This document shows positions 11,727 to 23,490 of a stretch of 64,000 bases of DNA, one piece after another. Within the stretch, counting starts at the first letter, position 1. Every line of letters begins with the position of its first letter. Source of the stretch: Ctena decussata (taxonomy: Eukaryota > Mollusca > Bivalvia > Lucinida > Lucinidae); NCBI GenBank assembly GCA_963989385.1, contig OZ022510.1, positions 33,485,448 to 33,549,447 on the forward strand. Reading direction: 5' to 3'. The notes beneath the pieces are model-generated. The model had not been told where the DNA came from. It was given only the letters and a program-made list of their open reading frames with translations, and ran no database searches. The translations under genes and the position numbers were made by a program.

Positions 11727-12090
11727 TGAGCCGCGACACGAGAAAACCAAAAAAGTTGTGCACACAGCACAGACTCAGATCAGCCTGGGCTTCCACCCAG
11801 TCCGATACGACTCTTCGCAAAGCGCTAAGAGGGTAGCTTAGGGACTATGCTAGGCCAGATGCGGACAGCGAAGACTCTGATCAGACTGGGCGGATCTGAG
11901 TCTGAGTCTGCGCAGACTCAGATCAGCCTTGGCTTCCACCCAGTCCGATAAGACTCTTCGCAAGGCGCTTAGAGGGTAGCTTAGGGACTAAGCTAGGCCA
12001 GATGCGGACAGCGAAGACTATGATGCCAGTCTGATCTGAGTCTGCGCTTGGCGCACAACCATTTTGTCGGTTTTCTTGTATCGTGGCTCA
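11727..12090. mobile_element. TGAGCCGCG inverted-repeat element, copy 3 (in A), internally duplicated
   Basis: Ends TGAGCCGCGACACGAGAAAA and TTTTCTTGTATCGTGGCTCA, flanked by CATA/TATT. The interior, from CAGACTCAGATCAGCC to the end of the GCGGACAGCGAAGACT segment, is present twice (about 11,770-11,905 and 11,908-12,040). The copy-B orthologue at 57,244-57,499 has it once. The duplication therefore happened in A after A and B separated. Confidence 0.8.
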
Positions 12091-14167
12091 TATTATATCA
12101 AATAATTCGTATAATGAACACCGTCTTGTTCTGAAGTAGAACTAATTTCTTCTATCGTATTGGGTTTCTTCTAATTTTAAACCTCCTTTAACATCATGCA
12201 AAGAACAAATAAAGTTTGAGTATGATCCTGATTAACGATGTTCTTTTCTATTTCTGCATGCTTGCATCCCTTCTTCCGAGAGTCATATGCCATGGAAAGC
12301 AGATTGTTGCTATATTCATGTTTACGCAGTGAACTCATAATGAAAACTAAAATGTTGTACTACAAAGGCTTTTGAATGGACAGTAAAGTTTGTATAGATG
12401 ACCCAATAAATACACTGCAAGTAAATCTAAGTATTTGTGGTCTTTATTTAGTCCTTGTGGCATGTCCCTTTTGAAGCTTACATCCGCTTGGGCTTCTCAA
12501 ATAAGATGATTTTAAAAAGAAAAAAAAAACATGTTGCAAATGGTCCTTATAACAGAAAGTCTTATGATTCTTGGTATTTTGGATGGAAACGAATATTGAT
12601 AAATAAGTTGAAGAAAAATACGATATTTAAAATTCATTCGGCATTAACCCTGCTGCTCATGTTGGCGAAATTCAGCTAGTCCAGCGAAATAATATGAATT
12701 ATAGGTTTCAAATCTGACCCTTAAAAAAGTAAAGGCTGGTGATATATTCTAATGACAAATCTTTATTGTATGCTAATGCGAATACTGTCAAACGTGGGTT
12801 TCGGTGTTTAAATGTGCTTAAGTTACCACATTTGTGTGTAAATGAAAAGATCTAACAGCCTCTTAAAAGGACACTATAAACACACAAAAACATGTTCTTT
12901 ATAAAACCTGATCAAACTCAATCTTAAATTATAGCTTAAGGGGCAGACATAAAAGGCGACACGTAAATCCTTTAGTTTTATGGTGATTCTTAATTAATAC
13001 ATGCTTTTAGTTGAGTAATTTTATACATATTGAACAGTATCACTAATGCTGTTCCGATTAACATCACGTAAAACATAGTTTAGATTAAAATCAACCAACC
13101 TAATTGTGTTATATCTAACATTTGTACTATGCGTTTATCAAAATAATAAAATAATTTTAAGCAACAAATAAAATATTTATAATAATCATGAAGTACTCAG
13201 ATCTTCACATTGGTATGTTATGCTAATATATTAAAGTCGTAAAACTATATCGGTCTAGGGTGATCAAATCAAAGCCAAGCTCATATTTTCTCTTGGCGTG
13301 TTGGAAAACTATCTTGAGATGTTAGAAACGTGATACATAGAGATTGTGACAGCACAAATGAGACTTGTATAATGTTCTCGAGTTTATTAACAATTCGAAT
13401 CTGAGAGATATATGCCTCAAATTGAATAAAAGTGTGAAACTCTTCAAGAAAGATAATAGAAAACGGAGCTACAATTACCCAAGACATCATTTAAGTGCAA
13501 TGAGTTATTATGAAGCTGCTTCATCACGCGATAACTGAATGCGTTAACTGTTCAGTATTTGTTGAGTGTCAGTACTGAAATAAATATTACCCTAAGGAAT
13601 ATTCCAACATTCAGCAGAAACGTATTTAACATGTTACTGTCAAGCATTTTATTTAATATGTCCATCATGGTTTAGAAATATTTTATTCTTTTAAGTGGGT
13701 ATCAAGTATCTGGCACGTAGGCCCATTCAAGTACGTACATACGTACATACGTAGACATTAGATGATTGTATCTGTTTGATAAATGACGGGAGTTTACCAT
13801 TCCAAAATTACCCGCAAATACGTAGCTCTTTTTTTGTGATTTAGTTATAAAATGGGATTTTCTCTTCCAAAACAATGCTAAAGATCAAGATCCGTCTTAC
13901 AATTTTGAAATTGATTTAAAAGAAAAATCTATCCTATAGCCAAATAAATACGTCAGACCGACTTCAGTACATATGTATACATTGCGTTTGTAAAATCTGT
14001 GATATCGGTCCTCTTTTCAGCAATTGAATATGTATTTTTGGGAGATTTATATTAGCATATTGTGATAATACATTTTCACATTTTCTGCTCTGTTCATAGA
14101 TTGTTTTTCTTTGAGCTTATAAGGCTTGACGTTTGTTTTTCTTTGAACTTATAATGCTTGACGTTCA
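12091..14167. other. Non-coding stretch in copy A
   Basis: Spacer matching 57,500-60,010. Contains a GTACATAC-type microsatellite at about 13,731-13,754 and the empty site (CTAATGCGAATACTG, about 12,773-12,787) for the LINE fragment found in B at 58,154. No gene supported. Confidence 0.6.
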
Positions 14168-14235
14168 GGAACCCTGGTAGCTCAATGGGTTAAAAATATC
14201 TAGCTGTTCCGAGTTCAATTTCTATGGGAAAAGCA
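14168..14235 (+). pseudogene. tRNA-like relic (SINE head or decayed tRNA), copy A
   Basis: TGGTAGCTCAATGGGTTAAA fits an RNA polymerase III A box and GTTCCGAGTTCAATTTC a degenerate B box about 30 nt further on. I cannot fold a full cloverleaf: neither the acceptor stem nor the anticodon stem closes. The same sequence, slightly changed, is in copy B at 60,011-60,078. It is most likely the head of an old tRNA-derived SINE. Confidence 0.4.
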
Positions 14236-15897
14236 AATAATTTTAACTGCAAACGGGGTTCCATTGCATGCAGCCTTTCAATATACCTCTAACATTGTCC
14301 TGATATGACGATCAACTTGTTGAAAACGTCATAAATTTCAAGTCCTCCATCCATCAATGCTTGTCGTTGATAATGATCATAATCATGAAATACTGAGGCT
14401 TCTTATTTTTGTTTATTATTAAAATTATTCCACCATATACGTTATGAATTAAAGTTACTTTTTCTTTGCAAATATCTACCCTTCGGGTTTAAGTTATATG
14501 TCATAGTTAATTTGTTTATAGTATTAAGAATTCGAAAAGTTTAGATAATTTCATCTCACATTCAGAACCGAAAAAAAAAATAAGATTTTAAAATCTCGCC
14601 TGTGCAATCAGTTACCCCAGAACAAGTCTCCTGAGTTTTGCCAAACTGTTTAACACTTTATATTTTTTGTCTACTTTTTTTTGCTCTGCACTGACAAAAC
14701 TACGCAAGCTGTCATTGCGAACGAAACCAAACATAAATTGCGACCACACAATGTTTCATAAATTTTGAAAGATGCGCTTAACTTAGTACGACAATATGCG
14801 CCTAATAAGATCTACAAATGGCAATTATCTTTTCATTTGCAGTAGACACATACCCTTGGTTAAATTTCTCAGCTGAGATATTACTGCTGTGCCCTCTTGA
14901 AAATTCTCATGAAACTTTCTTTTCGTCCAATTCTCATAACAATTTTTCACAAGAGGGTAAAGGAAGCAAATTCATAACTCGCACATTCTGGCACTGAGTC
15001 CGGCCGTGCTCTCTGCAATTAAAGAAGAAGAGGGTGTAGTAAAACACTTAACATTTCTGCCAACAGCAAATAATTAAAAAAAAATAGCAGATCAAGTGTT
15101 GTCATTTACATTCACGAAATTTATTTCCCAGTAAAATGAAATTACCATGGGTAATTCCACCCTTGATCTGTTAATTCTTGAATAATTTGCCTTTTGCAGA
15201 AGTGTTTGTATTGTCGCTTGGTACTTTGGCCACTTTATGGCTATTTCTTGTCAATGAGCCTTGCTTGACGGTAGTCAATTTATGAGTTGGGCTATAAAAA
15301 ATTTACTTGATATAGGATATTTTTTTAAATGTGAGAACTCTATATGATGTAAATTGATGAATATTTTGTAATCCAATTCCAAGCCAAGCATTTGTCAGCT
15401 AAAAGGAGCTAGAGACAATCAACAGTTGTTATATTAGGTGATATTAATTGAATAGTTACTATCAGGCTCATGAAAGAATCTTCTAAAAATATGACATGGT
15501 ACTTTGGAATAATTTTACATTAGCCCTTTATTAACTCAAGTTACCATACAGTCAGATTTGTTTTATTACGAAAAACAGTCAGATTTGTTTTACTGACATT
15601 TTACTGGATATAAATTTTCAAACAAAATTTCAGTAAAACAAGCATTGATACATATTCTCTATATGCGTTGGGATTCATTTTTTGCTCATTAATTTTCTGC
15701 TGAGAGCCACTAATTTGAGTAAAGCTACACGTATCACTAATAAAGACTTGTAAAGTTGGCAAGAAAATGGATGCACCTAGAGATTTCATCACTTATCGGA
15801 AGATTCTGGAGACTTTCAACTGAAACACACACCCAAGATGCTGCTGTAAAGGTTGAGCTTTAATTCAGTCATTTCATTTTTTTGGTTATGAAGGATT
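14236..15897. other. End of copy A and non-coding junction region
   Basis: Copy A similarity stops near 14,690. Beyond it is single-copy spacer. Seen here: a CCCTCTTG/CAAGAGGG inverted pair (about 14,891-14,957), CAGATCAAG/CTTGATCTG arms (about 15,089-15,171), and a direct repeat of CAGTCAGATTTGTTTTA at about 15,549-15,594. No gene supported. Confidence 0.5.
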
Positions 15898-16650
15898 TGG
15901 TTTAAACAATATTTATTCAAAAAGAAATAATACAATGCATACATGTATATAAACAGTAGACATATAACTAAGCGAAGAAAAGCATACATGCATACTTTGT
16001 TATATAAAACACTGATGACTAAACATGGATCTGAACGAAAGCCTTCGGCTTATAGAGTTCATTTCCATAATGATAAATAAACACAGCAGCACAAATTTTA
16101 AACATGGCATGACATTTTGAATTCATATCGTTCAAATCGGGCTTTTTTATCTAAGAAATATGTATCAAGAAGTCAAAAATATAAGTGTGTAAGCAGTGGA
16201 GGGCATAAACCAGTTTGGACCCTATAGACTAGATTGACGGTTACATTAGAATTGATTCTAATTAAACTTGAGTATAAAGCTTTACACAGGGCTCGGCATT
16301 CTGTCTGCCATCAGGTATATAATACTTCGTTTTATACAATAAACGTAGGTGGGCAGAACCTACCATGTGACAATCCTGCCGGTGTCTATAACATACAAAT
16401 GGTTTATGCCTACGTTGTATAAGCTACATATTCACAAAGTTACCGAAATCGCAAACACCTGAGAATAAGAGATTGAGGAACAAATAAAAGTGATTACAGT
16501 AAGATAAGAAGAAAAGAAGAAAAGAGAAGAAAAGACTGGCTTCTGGTCCTTTAATCCTATCTGCTCCATGGATGCTATGACAAACACTAGTTCAGCGACT
16601 CTACTGTCTGACAATGCACAGTTTTGTTTATTTCCTAGTATTGTCACTGC

Positions 16651-19600
16651 CTACCGCTGAAAGCGCTTGGTTGCGACAACATATAATTGTACTTGCTTAA
16701 ATATCATATTATTTACATCAGTTGTAACGTCTTGAAGTCCATTTGAAATTAAAGAAAGGGTAAGTTGGTAGGGTAATACAGAGAGATAGTGTTGTCTGGG
16801 TTGAATGTAATTGGGACAAAAAAGGAAATAATGCGTTGTGGTTTCCATTTCTCCACACGAACAGAGAGGGCTGTCTACTAAATTTTTTTTTGATACAGGT
16901 GATGATTGAGATTACTACACTCCAAGCGAAGTCGCGCGTGTAGGACTTGGACTGCGCGACATACTTGTGAGTTCTCAAAGTGTTTAGGCGGGTAGCGCTT
17001 CGGACCGTTAATTCTATTCTTGAAAGTATGAAGAGAGTGTGCATCTTTGATATCTTGATCTAATGCATTCCAATCCCTCAATGTGGAGGGAAGGAACGAG
17101 GAAGAGAAGGTAACTGTGCGGGACGGTGGAATTGAGAAATTGTGAGAATTTCTGAGGGGATAGCGTGCTATTTGCTGTACTCTTAGGGGTATAAGTTGCT
17201 GAAGATAGGGTGGAACCAGACCATTAATCATTTTAAAAAGTTGGAAGAGCTTATGTTTGTTTCTACGCTGTTGCAGTGTTTCCCATTTTGTTTCATCATA
17301 CAGCCTTTGAATGCTGCAGAGTTTTGTGGCACCTGTGACCAAACGAGCAGCCTCTAGCTGTACATTCTCAACGGAACGTTTATTTTCAACCGTACAATTA
17401 TCCCATAAAATGTTTCCATATTCAAGGAGAGGGCGTATATATGTTTGGTATAGTTTTTGTAGGAAAGATCTGTCAAGCAGAAATTTGTATTGTCTTATGT
17501 AACCTAATCTCTTCCATGCTTTGGCTAATATAACTTCAAGATGATGGGTCCACGACGCGTCACTGGAGAGAACAATTCCAAGGTGTTTGTGATGTGTTAC
17601 CTCGTTAATGTTCGTTCCTCCTAAAGTAAGGACGGGATGATGGGGTTTAGTTCGTTTTTTGCTGACAATAAGGGAAACTGTTTTTGATGCGTTAAAATCA
17701 ACGAGCCAGGTTTTTGCCCATGCGTAAATGTTTTTAAGGTCAAAGTTAAGTTCAGTAGCTGCAGTCAGAGGACATGTCACGATTTTGAATAAGCTAGTGT
17801 CGTCTGCAAATAGTCTAATGTTACTTCTGATGCCCTAAACTATGTCGTTTATATAGATTACAAATAAAATCGGCCCTAAAATAGATCCTTGAGGCACGCC
17901 AGCGTTTATGTTTAACCAAGACGAATTACAACCTTTGAAACAAACTCGTTGACGTCTATTACTTAGATAGGATGAGAACCATTCCAGGATTTGATTTGAA
18001 AATCGGACGGACTTCAATTTAAACAACAGGCCCTTATGCCACACTTTATCAAACGCTTTGCTGACGTCACAGAATACAACTCTAATTTCTTTACCTTCGT
18101 CAAGCGCTTGTAGAAATTTATCATTCAGATAGACTAACTGGTTTATGGTTGAATCTCCACTTTGAAAACCTGACTGATAAGGTGTTATGACGTGATTTTG
18201 CTTTAGATAATTATAAATATGTTTGTGCATACAACGTTCCATAAGTTTACCAAGATGACAAAGAAGCGATATAGGTCTGTAATTACCAGGCTGTGATCGA
18301 CTGTCCTTTTTATGAGCTGCTGCTACATTCGCGTCTTTCCAGGAGTCAGGAAATTGCCTTGAACTTAGAGAAAGATTAAACAAGTAACTTAGTGGGGCTA
18401 AAAGCTGATTTACTCCTTCTTTGAGAAGTTTTGGAGTAATAAGGTCAGGCCCTGAAGCTTTGTTTGGCTTTAACAAGCTAATAGCATCCTTGACATCATC
18501 AACTGAGATATAAATTTCACTTAAGGTAGGATAAGATGGATGTTCAAAGATAGGCAATGCAGCATTTGTGTCATCCACAGTGGATTGATTTGCAAAGTGC
18601 GTATTTAAAACTTGTGCAATTTCAGTTTCTGTTTCGGCCAAATCATTTTGGGTTTCAAGATATGGTATTGAGTGAGTGTCTTTATTAGATTTCAATAACT
18701 TAGAAGTAGTTTTATACCATGAATTTGAGTTTGTAGTGTCTTTGAGTTCGTTAGCAAGTTTTTCGTTATAATGTTGTTTTGCCTCACGTATTTGCTTTGT
18801 AACTGAGTTGCGTTTTTGTCTGAATTTAGCCCAGGCTGTTTCAGTTTTAACCCTTTTTGCCGTTTTAAACAGTCGTTTCCGTTGTCTAATTTGTCTTTTA
18901 ATCTGACTAGTTAGCCATTTTGGTTCATTTGGACGGATTGTTACTATTTTATTTGGAATTGAGGCTTTTGTAGAGTTTATAATTGTATCTGTAACTGCAT
19001 TTACTACTGTATTTAAGTCATCAGAAGAGAAAATTTGGTTCCAATTAGTATCAGTTAGCAGCTGTCTGTACTTAACATAATCTCCTTTATCATAGAGCCA
19101 TATATGGCGTTTATATGCCTGGTTAAGAGGTTTTCGATAATTCAGGAATAAAACCGTAGGACAATGGTATCTTACTAAATCTGGTATGAAGGGTGAGATA
19201 ACATCACTTTAGAGAACATTGTTTGGTTTACTTACAAGAATTAGATCAATTAAAGATGAGGAATGTTCTGTGTAATTGGTTGGTTCATCAATGAGCTGAT
19301 GGAGATTATAAGAACAAGCTATCTGGCGCATTTTATTAAAGGAATTGTCGTTCAGCATATCGCAGTTAAAGTCACCAACGATTACTAGGTCATCAACAGA
19401 TGAGGTAGACATGTTATCAAATGTTTGTTCAATAAGGTCCCAGTATTCCAATCCTGTATTAGGGGGTCTATAAACTCCACATAGCAAGAATTTGTGGGAC
19501 TGAAGACTTACTTCGACGCAGATCGCCTCGAGGTCGGCGTACAGTAGGTCCTGTCTTTCAACTGAGGGTATTCCTATTCTGGTATATATCACTACACAGC

Positions 19601-20225
19601 CTCCTAGTCGACCCAATCGGTCTTTCCTAAATGGAGGATTGAAATTAGGAATACAGATATCATCGTTGCTAGTTCTAGGAGAAAGCCATGTTTCAGTAAA
19701 AACAAGAATATCATAGCTTTGCATTTCTACTTCAAGAATACTCATTTTAGGAAGAAGACTTTGGATGTTTAAGCGAATAATGCTAAGGTTGTGACTAGTC
19801 AGCAAGGAACAATTTGAAATAGCGGATGAGACTGTGGACGATAATGACTCAGGACCAGGGTTAGGATGCACGTCGCCTGATATAAGCAGTTGCAAGATCA
19901 CGAGAAAAAGATTGCTGCATAATAATACACTAAAAAACTTGATTGTATATGTTATGTTTTCGGTTCTGTTGCGTCCTGGAATAGCCTTTCTGGTAATACC
20001 CTGCGCGTAAAGTTTAGTGTTATTTGTAAGGGACAAAGACAAACTATAAGATCTTACAGCGTGCTGTGTTAGAATAATAAGTACCAAACTGGCAAACGTC
20101 AGACTACGACATGACGATATATGTACACAATTGTCACACAATTGTACACAATTGTCACAGACATACCGATACCGACAACCACTGACGGGGAAGGGGTTGT
20201 TAAGCTGTGAGCTATCCCTTTTCAT
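16651..20225 (-). pseudogene. LINE polyprotein: endonuclease and reverse transcriptase, three defects
   Basis: One reading frame from ATG at 20,225 down to 16,878, interrupted by TAA (19,209-19,211) and TAG (17,835-17,837). Residues 41-53 and about 97-115 are hydrophobic, and GDVHPNPGP follows at 117-125. The endonuclease comes next, with RLNIQSLLPK, FTETWLS, YRPP, VGDFNCD and SLIDLILVS. I read the interval 19,208-18,696 codon by codon and it is open. The reverse transcriptase shows GPDLITPKLL, YRPISLL, FCDVSKAFDKVWH, AGVPQGSILGP and FADDTSLF (catalytic DD retained). An A-run near 16,884-16,892 shifts the frame. In the other frame the C-terminus continues with a CxCGE...H...C motif to 16,651. 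The substitutions that created the stops look recent. Function is ruled out unless the stops are assembly errors. Confidence 0.9.
19851..19877 (-). other. 2A-like motif in the LINE N-terminal region
   Basis: Encodes GDVHPNPGP at residues 117-125. It fits the 2A-type recoding consensus (D-V/I-E/x-x-N-P-G-P) and is preceded by LQLLIS, part of a hydrophobic helix. In known 2A sequences the ribosome releases the chain between the last Gly and Pro. That would separate a roughly 124-residue N-terminal piece from the endonuclease and reverse transcriptase. 2A-like sequences are documented in APE-type non-LTR retrotransposons of several invertebrates. Activity here is inferred; the third consensus position is His rather than Glu. 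Confidence 0.7.
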
Positions 20226-20400
20226 ATTGGACTACGGTTTTAATTTCCACACCTCCGCCATCAGATGGCAGTCGCGGCACTTGTCCATGGAGAAGGTACT
20301 GTTTATGTACGAGAAAATGGGAGACCAGAAGCACAGATCTTTTCAGACAGAGAAAGAAGTTTAGAATATATAAGAATAGAAAGATAGGTATAAACTGATA

Positions 20401-21221
20401 CATTGTAAGTATCGTAAGTGTAGTCTAACTGACAGTAATTCGGACCTTAATATCTGAATCGACAAGAGGTAAGTATACTCATGCTGACAGTGATTTGTTT
20501 TATACCGAGATTCACTGACTCATCTTTAAATGTAATGACGGACGATGCGTACGGAGTTTGATGGCCTAGATCAAATGTTTAAGAAGCGCTAATGAGAACG
20601 GACTGATACCATGTGATATGGGAAGAAGATCCAGTACAAATCTTTGAGTGTACATATGAAGGATTTAACTTCGACATATCAACATTGCTCTTAAGAAATA
20701 ACTGAAATGGGGTTTAACTTATTTTGACCAGTCTATTTCCAAATAATGCGTAAACGAAGATTTTTTGTATACAAGGGCAATATCGCAATTGCTATGTAAC
20801 AGCCACTTGCCATATTTTACAGAATTCTATTGCTGATGTAAGTATTTTCTTCCAACACTGAACATTGACATGTACAGATTCTCAGAACTGTAATAAATGA
20901 TAGATTCGTACCAGTTACGATATTTAGACAAATTACTGCTGGCTGAGACGGCGCCTGAACGCTAGCATATTAATAATCTATTGGGTCCAGATAAGTTAGT
21001 TATACATCACCATCAATCGACATAATAAAGTCATTGTGTCGAATTGATTATCCATTGGTCACATTATACAGTTCCGGCGCTATGAACAGTTGAAAAATAA
21101 ACCTCTCTTGGGCAGGTCTGTTGTGGTATATTTATATATTATGTTTCCCTTTGAAAAAAAAACTAAATAAATAAATGATTATATACTGCTCTAGGTATAC
21201 ATTCATTTGTGCAAAGTAAAG
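20401..21221. other. Non-coding spacer
   Basis: Single-copy AT-rich sequence upstream of the LINE. No gene or structured repeat seen. Confidence 0.5.
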
Positions 21222-21440
21222 GTTTCTGGATACGCATAGCTCATACACAAAGTCAATGACGTACTAGTGAAAGGGCAATGATCAGACACAAACCGTTTCT
21301 GCATATGCATAGCTCATACACAAAGTCAATGACGTACTAGCGAACGGACAATGTTCATAAACAAGCCGTTTCTGGATATGCAGAGCTGATACACAAAGTC
21401 AGTGACGTACTAGTAAACGGGTAATGATCAGAAACCAACA
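21222..21440. repeat. Three-unit tandem repeat, 72-74 bp
   Basis: Units start GTTTCTGG at 21,222, GTTTCTGC at 21,294 and GTTTCTGG at 21,368. Each contains AGCTCATACACAAAGTCA (one unit AGCTGATAC) and TGACGTACTAG, then a TGATCAGA-like end. There are only three units, each somewhat diverged. No coding role. Confidence 0.85.
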
Positions 21441-21489
21441 TAAAATAAGTATTTACATAAATTGACAGAACTTCAACAAATGCAGACAC

Positions 21490-21650
21490 TGTTAACCGAA
21501 TAGTTCTTTCCCAGACAGGTGGTCATTCAACTATAAAGATTGTCATTCACATACTAGGTGAATGACAGTATTGAAAATGACTATACACAAACAAGTAACA
21601 CTGAGGAACAGTAACAGACGTATCGCCTTGGAACGGTCAGCTTAAGCCAA
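21490..21650 (-). mobile_element. Relic of Penelope-like 3' untranslated region, minus strand
   Basis: On the minus strand it reads CTGACCGTTCCAAGGCGATA then CGTCTGTTACTGTTCCTCAG, matching the marker found at 42,255, 4,430, 6,525 and 56,393, and later GAAAGAACTATTCGGTTAAC. No coding sequence. Confidence 0.45.
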
Positions 21651-23206
21651 ACATAAACATATATTAGGCATATAAAACGTCTATTTCCAACTTTCTTTCA
21701 CAGTAGACAGTACTCAGTAAACGTTTGACAGGAACTGTCGTATATAATATTTCCTATATACCTACATTTAGAAAGAATAAAAAGATGGAAAAGAGGTACC
21801 TGTTCTTCAGATGTGTCTTATAATTGTCTGAAATTCAGTGGTGAATTATTTATTAGACACGACGAAATAACTTAGGTGCTGTTGGGTGACATACTAGACA
21901 TCACGTTAGTAAATAGATAATCATTCTGTAACATGATTCTTCAGAGTCTCATCTAAGAGGTTGTAGACAAAAACCGATTTTCTTCTCTAAGTAATATTAA
22001 GTTATTAATAATATCTGAATAGAGAACTGTCGTAAATTGAAAACTGAATTATTTGTTGGTATAAAATATTCTTGAATGTTTGCGTTTAGAATGAGTCGAA
22101 TATAACCGATTTATAGTCTTTCGATCCTATCAGAAAATTTCTTTTAAACTGTGTTATTTGTATGCTAGAGATTCACGCAGCTATACTGTATAGTGCATCA
22201 CTGCATTTGAAGCACCTAGAAATAAATTGTCGAGTTTCAAGTTTCGATACACAGTTTTTCCTTCTCTAAAATCAACTCTTCGTCCTGCTTGATATACACA
22301 GACATGCAATACGTATTTATGTGGATACGTTAAGTTTGGTATTATCTTTTATTTCCTATGTTCGTTTGATTTATTTTAACCTGACCACAACAAACCTATC
22401 CAATGTTCCCTGCTGTTTGACTACGCCCAATTTCTTTGATTTGCGATTGATTTATATGAGAAATCTTGCTTACAAAGTCAGCGATGATTTCCATTCATAA
22501 TTCGTTTCTCTTTGATGTAATCAGCTAAAATCAAATTATCCTGGATTAGTGAATGTTATCGCTAAACAGTGCTAAGTGAATGAGTTACTTTCAGGCTAAT
22601 CTGTAGGGTCAGTATCTTCAAATACCATATAAGCAGTCAATAAATAAAGACGGTATCCAACAATGTTTTATTGCGTATGAAAACAGAGATCTGAAGCTAG
22701 TTTCTTGAGCATGATCAAGAGTGAGACAATAATAACTCCGTCACCCAAATGAAGGTCTGTTAAAAATGAGGCAATAAAACACCGTGTAACGTTTTACATC
22801 TCTGAGATCGCCAAACAAGACTTTGCTTCACTAATTAACGACTGGATTATTTCCATACTGTTTCGTAGTAGAAAAATTAAACAAGAAGAATTATAGCGCC
22901 CCCCCCCCCCAAAAAAAAATAAAATAAATAAAAATAAAAAAAACGACAAAAAGTTACCTCTACACAATTTAAAAAAATGTTTTATCCAAGTTGTATTTAT
23001 ATTGACGATTGACTAGAAGGCAAGCAGGATGGATATATGCTGGTTGTACTTTAACCTCTCACTTCTGGGGCTTTATTGTATAAGAGGGATCTACCGTTTT
23101 TACACTATGCGATTAGGGTTGTTTTGTCTTCATGAACTCTGATATCACTGTTTTGGATTCGCATGGCTATAAAGAGATTTACACATAAACGGTATATCGG
23201 AGCAAG
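21651..23206. other. Non-coding spacer
   Basis: Nothing recognised. Contains a C-run followed by an A-rich stretch at about 22,898-22,950. Confidence 0.5.
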
Positions 23207-23479
23207 CCGGGTCGCGTAGCGCAATCGGTAGTGCACCTGACCCATAAGTCAGAGGTCCTGGGTTCGAAACCCGGTCTGGCCTAATACTTTCGTTTCTCCT
23301 TCCGCTGATTCAAGAAGGGCAGTTTTCAGTTGCTGGCGAAAGTATGTGCACTTAGTACTGGTTAACCGCTTAGGAGATCAAAGCCTGCCCAGGAATAGCG
23401 TGGTAAGATTCACTGACCGTCCCGATAGCCGTTTACAGTGGCCGTTAAACAACAAATCAATCAATCAATCAATCAATCA
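23207..23479 (+). mobile_element. Complete tRNA-derived SINE with target duplication
   Basis: Flanked by the direct repeat ATCGGAGCAAG (23,196-23,206 and 23,480-23,490). The head (about 23,209-23,281) resembles an elongator methionine tRNA: TAGCGCAATCGG as A box, CAT at 23,243-23,245, and GGTTCGAAACC as B box. The acceptor stem has a mismatch and several G-T pairs, and the anticodon loop is only 6 nt, so it is not a functional tRNA. A body shared with the SINE at 49,179 follows, ending in an (AATC)n tail. The body could be compared with mollusc V-SINE/RUDI-type families; I do not assign it. Confidence 0.9.
23217..23271 (+). promoter_or_regulatory. RNA polymerase III internal promoter of the SINE
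   Basis: A box TAGCGCAATCGG at 23,217-23,228 and B box GGTTCGAAACC at 23,261-23,271, both close to tRNA consensus with normal spacing. This copy could in principle still be transcribed. The truncated SINE at 49,179 keeps only the B box. Confidence 0.65.
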
Positions 23480-23490
23480 ATCGGAGCAAG

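Larger units (their letters stand above)
1..14690. repeat. Segmental duplication copy A (left end cut by window)
   Basis: This stretch aligns in order and orientation with 36,751-61,460. Position 1 already matches 36,751, so the copy continues beyond the left edge. Similarity ends near 14,690 (copy B near 61,460), where A reads into unrelated sequence. By eye the match is about 97-98% over the first 5-6 kb and about 88-92% from about 7.9 kb on. The length difference is explained by discrete insertions and deletions listed separately. A contains only repeats and non-coding spacer. Confidence 0.93.
15898..20400 (-). mobile_element. Nearly full-length non-LTR retrotransposon (LINE)
   Basis: A minus-strand element with an N-terminal region, AP-type endonuclease and reverse transcriptase (frame detailed separately). 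A long 3' untranslated region ends GAATAAATATTGTTTAAACC at about 15,898. The domain order and the CR1/L2-like sequence of the reverse transcriptase place it in the Jockey/CR1/L2 group of LINEs by family knowledge; the exact clade is not assigned. The 5' boundary is not visible, and 20,400 is a guess based on the start of the frame plus a short leader. It lies in the single-copy segment between duplicates A and B. The few coding defects suggest a young insertion. Confidence 0.85.

Noticed and set aside
23209..23281. Possible methionine tRNA gene (CAT anticodon)
   Set aside because: The acceptor stem has a mismatch, the anticodon loop is 6 nt, and the sequence is followed by a SINE body and tail inside a target duplication. 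It is a SINE head.
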